DNA of 64,000 nt from assembly GCA_944327085.1 (NCBI GenBank), contig CALVGG010000002.1, positions 62,001 through 126,000 on the forward strand, read 5' to 3'. Of the stretch, positions 49,140 to 56,866 are shown piece after piece. The position numbers were made by a program, and so were the translations under genes. Position 1 is the first letter of the stretch; the number at the start of each line of letters is the position of its first letter. The notes beneath the pieces are model-generated. The model made no database searches. It saw only the letters and a program-made list of their open reading frames with translations, and was not told the origin of the DNA. The DNA is from an uncultured Elusimicrobiales bacterium (GTDB lineage Bacteria > Elusimicrobiota > Elusimicrobia > Elusimicrobiales > Elusimicrobiaceae).

Positions 49140-50387
49140 ATGCAAAAAACAAAAATACTGTATTTTATTACACGGCTGGACCAGGGCGGTGCCCAGGCCA
49201 GCGTGTTAACCACCATTAAAAATTTAAATAAGCAACAATTTGAAACTTACCTGGCCGCCGGCCGCGGCGGGCGCCTAGACGGGAAAATAAAAAACGAATT
49301 TAAAAATTTATTTTTTATTTCCGCCCTTCGCCACGATGTGCATCCCAAGTGGTTCTTTCACGATATAGCAGCCATTGTGCAAATGGGCTTTTTAATGCGG
49401 CGCATCCGGCCCGATATTGTGCACACCAACGCCCCCAAAGCAGGCATACTGGGCCGTGTGGCGGCGCGCGTTTTTTGGCGCCGGGCCAAAGTGGTGCACA
49501 CTTTCCACGGGCTGGGCTTTGCCAAAGAACAGGGCGAAAAACGCTTTAAAACCTTTGTATGGGTGGAAAAATTTTGCGCCAAATTAACCGATGTGCTGGT
49601 TTTTGTGTCCCGCCGCAACGCGGCAGAAGCCAAAAAACTGGGCATTGGCAAAGGCGTGCGGACGGAGTTAATCCGCGCGGGGGTAAACTTCCGCCCGGTG
49701 CTTCCCATTCATTTTGACCCTGCCGCCAAACGCGCTTCTTTGCATATACCGCAAAAAGCCAAGGTGGTACTGGCCATTGCCAATTTTAAACCGTTAAAAA
49801 ACCCCTTGCATTTTGTGTTGGCCGCCCATAAGGTGCTGATGCAAATGAAGAACGTGTATTTCATTTTTACCGGGGACGGGGAACTGAAAGAAGCTACCGA
49901 AAAACTCATCCACAGCCTGGGTATTGAAAAGCAGGTTATTTTGCCCGGCTGGCGCAGCGATATTTTGGAACTGTTGGCCATTAGTGATGTGTATGTAAGC
50001 GTTTCGTTGCGGGAAGGGTTGCCCATGTCGTTGTTGGAGGCAATGTCCATGCGGGTGCCGGTAGTTTGCTATGACGTGGACGGCATTGGCGAAGTGGTAA
50101 CCAATAACAAAACAGGCTTTTTGGTGCGCCCCAGCGATATCAGCACCCTGGCCGAAAAAATAAAAGTGCTTTTGCGCCACACGGCCTTGCGGGAACGTTT
50201 TGAAGTCGCTATAGACAGGCGTGATTTTTCCGAATTTGCCATTCCTGCCATGATTAAAAAGCAGGAGCATTTATACCGCAGTTTAGTTCCGCCTACCAAA
50301 AAAATGTTTGGGCGGCGGCGTTTTTTCAGACACAGAAAACATTTTAAACATTCCAAACCGGGAGACAACCATGGATTACGCAATTAA
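49140..50387 (+). CDS. Glycosyltransferase family 4
   Basis: 415 residues. GT-B fold: N-terminal domain opening ILYFITRLDQGGAQASVLTTIKNL with IVHTNAPKAGILGRVAAR, and C-terminal nucleotide-sugar site REGLPMSLLEAMSMRVPVVCYDVDGIGEVV carrying the E-x7-E motif. It adds a sugar, probably from a UDP or GDP donor, to a polysaccharide or lipid carrier. The start follows the SpoIID-like stop by one base; its tail is basic (MFGRRRFFRHRKHFKH) and may bind the membrane. It overlaps the acyl-CoA dehydrogenase start by 17 nt. Confidence 0.88.
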   Translation: MQKTKILYFITRLDQGGAQASVLTTIKNLNKQQFETYLAAGRGGRLDGKIKNEFKNLFFISALRHDVHPKWFFHDIAAIVQMGFLMRRIRPDIVHTNAPKAGILGRVAARVFWRRAKVVHTFHGLGFAKEQGEKRFKTFVWVEKFCAKLTDVLVFVSRRNAAEAKKLGIGKGVRTELIRAGVNFRPVLPIHFDPAAKRASLHIPQKAKVVLAIANFKPLKNPLHFVLAAHKVLMQMKNVYFIFTGDGELKEATEKLIHSLGIEKQVILPGWRSDILELLAISDVYVSVSLREGLPMSLLEAMSMRVPVVCYDVDGIGEVVTNNKTGFLVRPSDISTLAEKIKVLLRHTALRERFEVAIDRRDFSEFAIPAMIKKQEHLYRSLVPPTKKMFGRRRFFRHRKHFKHSKPGDNHGLRN

Positions 50388-51600
50388 CGAGCTGGAACAA
50401 GAGGTGTTAAACGCCACCCGTGAACTGGCCCAGAAAAAATTAAAACCTTTACGCGCGGAAATGGACGCGAAGGAAGAATTTTCTCACGAAATGTTGGAGG
50501 AGTACCGCAAGTCCGGCATGTTTGGCTTGTGGCTGCCGGAAGAATACGGCGGTTTAGGCGGGGGGATTACCTGCCTGGCCATGGCGTTTGAGGAACTTTC
50601 CCGCGTGTGCGCCGGCTTGGCGCTTACGCCGGGCACCACGGCTTTGGGGGCTATCCCCATGTATTTGGCCGCCACCAAAGAACAGCGTGAACGCTGGTGC
50701 TATGACTTGGCCAGCGGCAAAAAACTGTGGGCTTTTGCTTTGACGGAGCCGGAAGCCGGGTCCGACGCGACGGCCTTAAAAACCACCGCCATTAAAGACG
50801 GCGATTATTATGTGGTAAATGGCACCAAACATTTCATTTCCACCGGCAAAGAGGCCGATTTTTATACCGTAGCCGTAAACACCAACCCCTCCCGCGGGGC
50901 GCGCGGTATTTCGTTACTGGTTATAGAAAAGGGCACCCCGGGTTTTACCTTCGGTAAAAAAGAGCAAAAAATGGGTATCCGCACCAACCCCACCTATGAA
51001 CTGATTTTTGAAAATGTGCGCGTGCCGAAAGAAAACCTGCTGGGAAGCGAAGGCCGCGGCCTTTTGTACTTGCAGGAAACGCTGGACTATTCCCGCCCGG
51101 GCGTGGCCGCCCAGGCCGTGGGTATTGCCCAAGGTGCGTTGGATGAAACTATTCCGTACCTGCGCACCCGCAAGCAGTTCGGCCAGCCGATTATCACCTT
51201 CCAGGCGCTCGCCCACAAAGTGGCCGAGCTGGCCGCCAAGACGGAAGCCGGCCGCGCACTGGTGTATACCATTACCCATAAAATGGACCAGGAATTTTTG
51301 CCTGCGGTAAAAGAAGCTTTAAAAAACGGTACTTCCGTGCATGATGAGCTAAAGAAAATTAAAGGCGGCCGCTGGACTAAATACAGCGCAGAGGCCAAGC
51401 TTTTCTGCTCCAACACCGCTATGGAAGTGGCCGACGAATGCGTTACCCTTTGCGGCGGGATTGCCTATACGCGCGAGTTCCCGCTGGAAAAATTTATGCG
51501 TGACGCAAAAATTACCCAAATTTACGAAGGGACGGTGCATATCCAAAAGAACGAGATTGCCACCGCCTTGATTAAGGAATACGCCTCTCAGGGCGAATAA
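50371..51600 (+). CDS. Acyl-CoA dehydrogenase
   Basis: 409 residues from the ATG at 50371, with GGGAGA upstream; it overlaps the GT4 gene by 17 nt. FALTEPEAGSDATALKTTA is the FAD/substrate signature, and ITQIYEGTVHIQKNEIA carries the catalytic Glu of the short/medium-chain branch. A 25-30-residue insertion (about 305-335, EALKNGTSVHDELKKIKGGRW) makes it longer than the usual 380. With etfB and etfA directly downstream it should act as a butyryl-CoA-type or aryl-acrylyl-CoA-type dehydrogenase/reductase in anaerobic fermentation, possibly in an electron-bifurcating complex. Confidence 0.93.
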   Translation: MDYAINELEQEVLNATRELAQKKLKPLRAEMDAKEEFSHEMLEEYRKSGMFGLWLPEEYGGLGGGITCLAMAFEELSRVCAGLALTPGTTALGAIPMYLAATKEQRERWCYDLASGKKLWAFALTEPEAGSDATALKTTAIKDGDYYVVNGTKHFISTGKEADFYTVAVNTNPSRGARGISLLVIEKGTPGFTFGKKEQKMGIRTNPTYELIFENVRVPKENLLGSEGRGLLYLQETLDYSRPGVAAQAVGIAQGALDETIPYLRTRKQFGQPIITFQALAHKVAELAAKTEAGRALVYTITHKMDQEFLPAVKEALKNGTSVHDELKKIKGGRWTKYSAEAKLFCSNTAMEVADECVTLCGGIAYTREFPLEKFMRDAKITQIYEGTVHIQKNEIATALIKEYASQGE

Positions 51601-51611
51601 GGAGAATTTAC

Positions 51612-52409
51612 ATGCATATTGTTGCTTGCGTAAAACAGACGCCTAAGTCTGACAACGTAAAAATAGACCCGCAAACCGGTTGTTTAATCCGCTCCGGCGC
51701 CGCCAGCGATATCAACCCGTTTGACGAATACGCCTTGGAAGAGGCCGTAACCTTAAAAGAACAGCTGGGCGGAACGGTATCCGTCATCACCATGGGGCCG
51801 CCCCAGGCTGAGGCGGTGCTTAAAGACAGCATTGCCCGCGGAGCCGATAAGGCTTACCAGCTGGGGGATATGGCGTTTGCCGGGTCGGACACGTGGTCTA
51901 CCAGCTATGCGCTTTCCAAAGGAATTGAAAAAATTGCCGCCCAACAGCCGGTGGATTTGGTGATCTGCGGTAAACAAACCAACGACAGCGATACCGGCCA
52001 CATCGGCCCGCAAATTTCCGCCTGGTTGGGGTGGCCCAATGCCGCATTTGTAAAAAGAGTGGTAAAAGCGGGGGAAAAATCCGTTATAGTGGAACGGCTG
52101 ACTGAGGACGGAACGGACGTGCTGGAATTGCCGTATCCGTGTGTCTTGTCCGTGGTGAAGGAGATTAATAAACCCCGCGTAAAAAGCCCCAAAGGCCGCA
52201 TTTTGGCCAAACGCGCGCAGGTTACCAAGTGGACGGCGGACGACGTGTCCGCGGATAAAACCAAATTGGGCATTAAAAACTGCCCCACCAATGTGGTTAA
52301 GTCCTTCGTTCCCAAGCGGGAAGTATGCGCCGTAACGGTAGAAGGCGCCAACGGAAAAGAAAAAGCCGCCAAATTGGTGGAACTGTTAAAAGAAAACAAA
52401 TATATTTAA
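51612..52409 (+). CDS. etfB: Electron transfer flavoprotein, beta subunit
   Basis: 265 residues. Opens HIVACVKQTPKSDNVKIDPQTGCLIR and INPFDEYALEEAVTLKEQLGGTVSVITMGPPQAEAVLKD; DLVICGKQTNDSDTGHIGPQISAWLGWP is the AMP/FAD-binding region. The ligand for the second, NADH-oxidising FAD of bifurcating ETFs lies in this subunit, but I cannot confirm bifurcation by eye. GGAG precedes the start, 12 nt after the dehydrogenase stop. Confidence 0.95.
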   Translation: MHIVACVKQTPKSDNVKIDPQTGCLIRSGAASDINPFDEYALEEAVTLKEQLGGTVSVITMGPPQAEAVLKDSIARGADKAYQLGDMAFAGSDTWSTSYALSKGIEKIAAQQPVDLVICGKQTNDSDTGHIGPQISAWLGWPNAAFVKRVVKAGEKSVIVERLTEDGTDVLELPYPCVLSVVKEINKPRVKSPKGRILAKRAQVTKWTADDVSADKTKLGIKNCPTNVVKSFVPKREVCAVTVEGANGKEKAAKLVELLKENKYI

Positions 52410-52418
52410 GGAATTTTT

Positions 52419-53405
52419 ATGAAAGATTGGAAAAATGTTTGGATTTTTGCCGAAGTAAACCACGGTAAATTAAGCCCCACCGCTTATGAACTGTTAAACG
52501 CGGGGCGCAAACTGGCCGACGATTTGGGCGAAAAACTCTGCGCCGTATTATTGGGCAGCGGGGTGGAAAAATTTGCCGAGCAATTGTTTGAGTACGGTGC
52601 CGATGTGGTGTATGTGTGCGACGATGCCCACCTGGAAAATTATGTAGATGACGTTTACGCCAAAACCTTGGCCGCTATGATTGCCCAATACAAGCCCAAC
52701 AAGTTTTTGCTTCCGGCCACCAATATGGGGCGTTCTTTATCGGCCAAAACGGCTGTTTTTGCGGGCACCGGTTTAACGGCCGACGCAACCGAAGTGTTAA
52801 TTAATAAAGAAGACGGCCAATTGCACGCCACCCGTCCCACGTTTGGCGGCAATTTAATGGCCACCATCACCTGCAAAAGAACCCGCCCGGAAATGTGCTC
52901 CCTGCGGCCGATGTCTTACGAAAAGGCCCAGCGTCAAGCGGGGCGCAAAGGGGAATTAATCAAGTTCCCTTTTGACGCGCAGAAATACACTTCTTTGGCT
53001 AAGTTTGTTGAATTTATTAAGAACGAAGGGGAAGGCTTGGACTTGTCCGAAGCGGAAATTATTGTGGCCGGCGGCCGCGGTTTGGGCAAGGCGGAAGGTT
53101 TTGCTTTGCTTAAAAAACTGGCGGACCGTTTGGGCGGCGCCGTGGCGGCTTCCCGCGCACCGGTGGATAACGGCTGGATTGACTACCGCTACCAAATTGG
53201 CCTGACGGGCCGCACGGTAAAACCCAAGGTGTATATTGCGTGCGGTATTTCCGGCCAGATACAGCATATGGCGGGTATGAGCGGGGCCGACGTGATTGTG
53301 GCCATTAATAAAGACCCGCAGGCCCCCATTATGAAAATGGCCAACTACGCCGTGGAAGGGGACTTGTACGACGTAATACCGGCTATGCTGGAAGCCTTGC
53401 ATTAA
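52419..53405 (+). CDS. etfA: Electron transfer flavoprotein, alpha subunit
   Basis: 328 residues. GRGLGKAEGFALLKKLADRLGGAVAASRAPVDNGWI and QIGLTGRTVKPKVYIACGISGQIQHMAGM...IVAINKDPQAPIMKMANYAVEGDLYDVIP are the conserved FAD-binding motifs of the C-terminal domain. It forms the heterodimer with EtfB that carries electrons to or from the acyl-CoA dehydrogenase encoded upstream. It starts 9 nt after etfB; the operon ends at a strong terminator. Confidence 0.95.
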   Translation: MKDWKNVWIFAEVNHGKLSPTAYELLNAGRKLADDLGEKLCAVLLGSGVEKFAEQLFEYGADVVYVCDDAHLENYVDDVYAKTLAAMIAQYKPNKFLLPATNMGRSLSAKTAVFAGTGLTADATEVLINKEDGQLHATRPTFGGNLMATITCKRTRPEMCSLRPMSYEKAQRQAGRKGELIKFPFDAQKYTSLAKFVEFIKNEGEGLDLSEAEIIVAGGRGLGKAEGFALLKKLADRLGGAVAASRAPVDNGWIDYRYQIGLTGRTVKPKVYIACGISGQIQHMAGMSGADVIVAINKDPQAPIMKMANYAVEGDLYDVIPAMLEALH

Positions 53406-53425
53406 TTGGTTTTAGGGCTATTTTT

Positions 53426-53458
53426 AAACAGGCAGCTTTACGGCTGCCTGTTTTTGTT
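53426..53458 (+). terminator. Terminator of the acyl-CoA dehydrogenase/ETF operon
   Basis: AAACAGGCAGC / GCTGCCTGTTT, 6-nt loop, then TT. Confidence 0.88.
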
Positions 53459-53537
53459 TGTTAAAAATATTCTCTGTCTGTATCGTTCGGCGGGCAGGGC
53501 AGTATTTACGGCTGCTAAAAACATCTGTTTGCCCGCA

Positions 53538-53566
53538 AAAAACCCCGGCGTTTAACCGGGGTTTTT
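53538..53566 (-). terminator. Terminator of the 53583 secreted-protein gene
   Basis: AAAAACCCCGG / CCGGGGTTTTT (11 bp, 7-nt loop), working on the minus strand and symmetric. Confidence 0.85.
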
Positions 53567-53582
53567 AAGTATAACGGGGGAT

Positions 53583-55169
53583 TTAACGCATTAAGTCTTG
53601 CAAATCTCCGTACGCTTCTTTAAATTCTATGCGCAGCTTTTTAATTAAATCTTTTAGCTGGGTTACGCGCAAGTCCGCCTTGGCGCGTTCGGAGCGGAAA
53701 TAGACCAGCTGCATTTGGGTATTGCTGGGGTCCAGCTCAGCACCGAAAGTAGCTTTTGTGCTTTCAATGTGGGCGTTTAAATTGTTTACGCGTTCCGTAA
53801 GGCGGGTAATTTCCGCGCCGGTGGTTTCTATGCGCTGGCCTAAAATTTCCAGGCGTGCTTCCAATGCGTTTTGATAGGCGGATTTGTCGTACATGGGCAC
53901 ATTGGGGTTGGGCACGGTTTGCGGTTTTTTGATATTGGAAAACAATACATTATATTCTTTAGGCGGGTATTGCAGGTACAAATAATGCATAATTTTTTGG
54001 CTGATTACATTGCTGGGCGCGTGGCGCAAAAGCCACAGGGCGGCATTGCGTTCGCCGTGTGCAACCGCCAGCATGGCGGCACGGGAGGACGGATAATCTA
54101 TAAATGAGGCCAAAGTGGTAAACGCTTGGGCGTGCTCCTGGCTCATGGCGGATTGAGATGTCCATTGTTCTTCCAATAAATTGGCCTGGGTGTTGCGGGC
54201 ATATTTATTTAAAAGGCGGTAATCGGTATATTCGGCCGCGCGGATATTTTTGGCATTGGGCAGCTGTTTAAATGTTTGTAAATAGGTGCTTACAAAGTTG
54301 TATCCCAGCAGTTCGCTCATACCGGCAATATGCTGCATCAGTTCCGCTTTTTGCTTTTGGGTTAAAGGGGCGTATAACACAATATCCAACATAGACCCTA
54401 AAGAAGCGGGTTTTTGCTGTTTTATTTGTTTAAGTACAGCTTGTGCATGTGCCGTTTTCAGGGGGGCAATTTCAATTAAGTCTAATCCCGGGGTGCCCCA
54501 GCTGATGACCGGGTTGTTTTTATTGGCGGCATCTTTTAATGAGGCCCATTTTTGCTCGTGGCGGCCGCGGGCCAGTAATAAATCTTTGCGGTTGTGTTCT
54601 ATTACTTGGTGCAGGTTAAAAGTTTTGGCGGCGGGGTAGCCCAATTGGGCCGATAAATCCGCCTGGGCTTTGTTGAGGGCGGTTTCAATCTTATTTTGTA
54701 AATCCGCCACAAAATTTTGCTTTGCCTTATCCGTTGCGTTGGCAGGAAGGGCGGTTATTTGCGGCATTTGAATGCCCAGTTTGTTGAGGGTTTCCATTTG
54801 CTTGGCAAATTTGGGTTTAACAATGATGGCCGGGTCTTTCTGCAAAGCGCGGCGCAGGCTTTCCACCAGTTCCAGGCGGTTGGTTAATTCGGCCCGTTCC
54901 AATACGGTTAAGCGGGCGGCGTTTTGCGGCCGTTCCCATTGGCGGACGGGTAAAATCAGTTCGGAAGAGGTGTTTGGGTCTTGCACCGCCCGCTCCCATT
55001 GGCGGACAGGCAAAATAACTTCTTTGGCTTGTTTGGCTTTGCGGCTTTCTTGTTTAAGTAATTTCTGTAAAGCTTTGCCGGCTTGTTTGGGGTTTTTTTG
55101 CGCCAACAGGGTTTGCGGTAATAATAGAAGGGCGCTCATCAATAATGCGGCCAGGGGTGCGTGTTGCAT
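53583..55169 (-). CDS. Secreted coiled-coil protein with a tandem peptide repeat
   Basis: 528 residues. Signal peptide ending LLAQ, then a Lys-rich segment. Residues about 50-82 contain a direct repeat: VILPVRQWER and LILPVRQWER, 26 residues apart, echoed by near-identical DNA. The rest is helical, ending in a long coiled coil (about 445-525, ARLEILGQRIETTGAEITRL and AKADLRVTQLKDLIKKL). No enzymatic motif. It may be a structural or protein-binding envelope protein. AAAGGAGA lies upstream with a rather long spacer. Confidence 0.7.
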   Translation of the reverse strand: MQHAPLAALLMSALLLLPQTLLAQKNPKQAGKALQKLLKQESRKAKQAKEVILPVRQWERAVQDPNTSSELILPVRQWERPQNAARLTVLERAELTNRLELVESLRRALQKDPAIIVKPKFAKQMETLNKLGIQMPQITALPANATDKAKQNFVADLQNKIETALNKAQADLSAQLGYPAAKTFNLHQVIEHNRKDLLLARGRHEQKWASLKDAANKNNPVISWGTPGLDLIEIAPLKTAHAQAVLKQIKQQKPASLGSMLDIVLYAPLTQKQKAELMQHIAGMSELLGYNFVSTYLQTFKQLPNAKNIRAAEYTDYRLLNKYARNTQANLLEEQWTSQSAMSQEHAQAFTTLASFIDYPSSRAAMLAVAHGERNAALWLLRHAPSNVISQKIMHYLYLQYPPKEYNVLFSNIKKPQTVPNPNVPMYDKSAYQNALEARLEILGQRIETTGAEITRLTERVNNLNAHIESTKATFGAELDPSNTQMQLVYFRSERAKADLRVTQLKDLIKKLRIEFKEAYGDLQDLMR

Positions 55170-55261
55170 GGTTTTTATTTCTCCTTTAATGTATTAATTA
55201 TAAGATAGCAATAAAAACCAAGTGAAAACAGGGCCTTTGGACCTACAATCTTTTTAGGCCT

Positions 55262-55297
55262 AAAAAGAACCCCCGCGTTTACTCAACGCGAGGGTTC
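55262..55297 (-). terminator. Minus-strand terminator of the noncoding region
   Basis: 13-position stem GAACCCCCGCGTT / AACGCGAGGGTTC with one mismatch and a TACTC loop, followed by T5 on the minus strand. Confidence 0.8.
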
Positions 55298-55316
55298 AGT
55301 TAGTCGACTGTTCCAT
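55296..55316 (-). other. Six-codon reading frame before the terminator
   Basis: ATG to TGA encoding MEQSTN, preceded on the minus strand by GAGAG and by a -10-like TATACT, ending at the first base pairs of the terminator stem. It looks like a leader-peptide or terminal mini-ORF and may be fortuitous. Confidence 0.25.
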
Positions 55317-55718
55317 TTTTTCTCTCTTTCCCAAGTATATAAAGATTTGGTCAGGTTTGCCAGTTAAGAGGTTTTAAGCGGACGGACCATAACCCCCTGC
55401 CCGATGCCCCGTCCCATATCCTTGGGGAACCCCCGCCTTCCTCAGAAGGCAGGCCCAAAGCTTGTGCCACGGATACCGGCACCTGGGGCAAGACCGCCAT
55501 GCCGCCACTTTCTTAAAAGAACTCTTCTTTTCTATTTTGAAGTCCCGCCGCGCCCGGATTGCTCTTCACAAAACCGCTGCGGGCAGAATTACAAATAGTT
55601 ACACGTATCCCGCCATACATCATACGGCACAGCTGGGTTTACGTGCGTTTTTCTGTCAAATACCTGTCCCCCGTACATCCTTGGGATTACTGATATTATA
55701 ATGGAATTACGGCTAAAA

Positions 55719-56357
55719 TCAATAGTTAATTGCCGCGTGTTGCGTTAGCACAAATATGGCCGTGCCAATTATTTTATTTTCTTTATTTTGGGCCGTACCG
55801 GGCATTTCTTTTAATGAATAACTGCCGTTGGGGTGTTGTACCAGGCAAAGAGCCGTTTGCGGCGTTATGCCTGGTTTTACGGCTACAATAGGGCCGTTGC
55901 CGGGTAATTGAAACAAAAACTTAGCCCCTTGAACCCGCTGGCGCGGCAGCGTCCACCATTCTATTACGTCACTGTCTTCATAGGGGGCGTTATCGGGCGT
56001 TACAGCGGTTAGTAGCGGCAGGGCCACACTGTTGCTTTGCGCCGGCAGGGCCGGGCGCGTGGCATAGTGGCCGTTTAAAGCGTTTTCCCGCAAAGTATGG
56101 GCAGCAGAAACGGCAGGGCTTTCCGGATAGGCAATAGGGGGTAATACGGTATTACCCAGCATTTGGCGCACAGCCTGTGCAGATATGCCAAAAAGGGCCG
56201 CCATTTGCTCTATATATCCTTTAGAGGGGTTTCTTTTGCCGGTTGTCCACAAAGCAACGGTGGCGGAGGAAACCTTTAAAATACGGGCCAATTTGGCTTG
56301 GGCGCCGCGCAGCACGCCGTTGTTCCATTTTTCTAATTGTTTTTCAAATTGGTTCAT
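55719..56357 (-). CDS. XRE-type regulator with S24/LexA-like C-terminal region (phage repressor-like)
   Basis: 212 residues from the ATG at 56357 (AAGGAGG upstream). Residues 15-60 form a helix-turn-helix (GAQAKLARILKVSSATVALWTTGKRNPSKGYIEQMAALFG). The C-terminal part (about 115-205) resembles a CI/LexA-type S24 dimerisation domain: DVIEWWTLPRQRVQGAKFLFQLPGNGPIVAVKPG. The Ser-Lys catalytic dyad is not clear, so it may not self-cleave. Repeats in the upstream region (TACTAACAAAA and a TAACAATTGTTA palindrome) are likely operators for it. A single phage-type repressor outside a full prophage. Confidence 0.75.
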   Translation of the reverse strand: MNQFEKQLEKWNNGVLRGAQAKLARILKVSSATVALWTTGKRNPSKGYIEQMAALFGISAQAVRQMLGNTVLPPIAYPESPAVSAAHTLRENALNGHYATRPALPAQSNSVALPLLTAVTPDNAPYEDSDVIEWWTLPRQRVQGAKFLFQLPGNGPIVAVKPGITPQTALCLVQHPNGSYSLKEMPGTAQNKENKIIGTAIFVLTQHAAINY

Positions 56358-56404
56358 GGGCCCCTCCTTGTTAAAATGCATTTTTATTTGCACATAAAAA
56401 ACGC

Positions 56405-56434
56405 TTGACAAATACTAACAAAATTTACTACACT
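56405..56434 (+). promoter_or_regulatory. Promoter of a short transcript, flanked by operator repeats
   Basis: TTGACA (56405-56410), 18-nt spacer, TACACT (56429-56434). The spacer contains TACTAACAAAA. Confidence 0.6.
56413..56423. repeat. Operator-like repeat, left copy
   Basis: TACTAACAAAA; an exact reverse-complement copy (TTTTGTTAGTA) is at 56627-56637. It lies inside the promoter spacer. Confidence 0.5.
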
Positions 56435-56445
56435 AACAATTGTTA
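56434..56445. repeat. Perfect 12-bp palindrome at the transcript start
   Basis: TAACAATTGTTA is a perfect palindrome overlapping the end of the -10 and the predicted start site, which is a normal place for a repressor operator. It contains a TAACAA half-site like the 11-bp repeat. Confidence 0.55.
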
Positions 56446-56489
56446 AGAGAGCAACTTCTTAACCGGCGGGGAGCCTCCCCCGCTTTTTT
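56441..56489 (+). ncRNA. Short RNA of about 50 nt with two hairpins
   Basis: Predicted from the promoter at 56405 and the terminator GCGGGG / CCCCGC plus T6 (56466-56489). The 5' half forms GTTAAGA / TCTTAAC (56442-56448, 56457-56463). There is no reading frame. It would be controlled by the divergent repressor. Confidence 0.45.
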
Positions 56490-56618
56490 CACTCATTTAC
56501 TTACCTGGTCATTAGCGGCCCCTCTGCCGGGCCTGCGCCGCGGCCTGGTGGCGTGACGGCTAACGGACTGAGTAAATACGCATTCGCCCGAATGGTACTT
56601 ACTATATTGTAGCAAAAA

Positions 56619-56813
56619 ATGAGTGATTTTGTTAGTAAAGTTATATTAGTTTGTAAAGACGGACCCACCTTATACGGGCAAACCGGGCTGTTCGGCTGGT
56701 ATAACTTTACTGCATTTTTAAGGTATTTTATGTGTTGGTTCTCTAAAATAACCTGTATTTTATTGTTGATAATCTGCGGGTGGGGGATATGGCGCGAGCT
56801 GAAAAAATGGTAA
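56619..56813 (+). CDS. Possible small membrane protein
   Basis: 64 residues. The C-terminal half is one strong membrane helix (about residues 34-56, YFMCWFSKITCILLLIICGWGIW) followed by RELKKW; the N-terminal half is polar. A -10-like TATATT lies 10 nt upstream. No ribosome binding site and no family. The right-hand operator-like repeat lies inside the frame. It may be a small regulatory membrane protein controlled by the neighbouring repressor, or a chance frame. Confidence 0.3.
   Translation: MSDFVSKVILVCKDGPTLYGQTGLFGWYNFTAFLRYFMCWFSKITCILLLIICGWGIWRELKKW
56627..56637. repeat. Operator-like repeat, right copy
   Basis: TTTTGTTAGTA, the exact reverse complement of 56413-56423, 203 nt away. 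Confidence 0.45.
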
Positions 56814-56854
56814 CAACCGGTGCTTTTGTATAGAGGAATGGACGGTAAATAATC

Positions 56855-56860
56855 TATAAT
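56855..56860 (+). promoter_or_regulatory. -10 TATAAT of the YfcC-like carrier gene, leaderless geometry
   Basis: TATAAT ends 6 nt before the ATG at 56867. No Shine-Dalgarno. Confidence 0.5.
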
Positions 56861-56866
56861 ATATAA

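Larger units (their letters stand above)
55262..55688 (-). ncRNA. Candidate structured RNA, about 430 nt
   Basis: The gap 55170-55718 contains no plausible gene. On the minus strand a promoter-like TTGATT-N16-TATAAT (55722-55695) would start transcription near 55688, and a strong terminator ends it at 55262. The interval is GC-rich with several hairpins: GCCTTC-TGAG-GAAGGC (55435-55450), GTGCC/GGCAC (55464-55482) and AAAAGAA/TTCTTTT. I looked for tmRNA, RNase P, SRP and 6S signatures and found none. A shorter transcript could start at an inner -10 (TATACT, 55339-55334). Confidence 0.35.

Noticed and set aside
55262-55700. RNase P RNA, tmRNA, SRP RNA or 6S RNA
   Set aside because: No GAGGAAAGUC/ACAGAAA pair for RNase P, no tRNA-like CCA end or tag frame for tmRNA, no GGAAGG-AGCAG loop for SRP, and no convincing 6S bubble.
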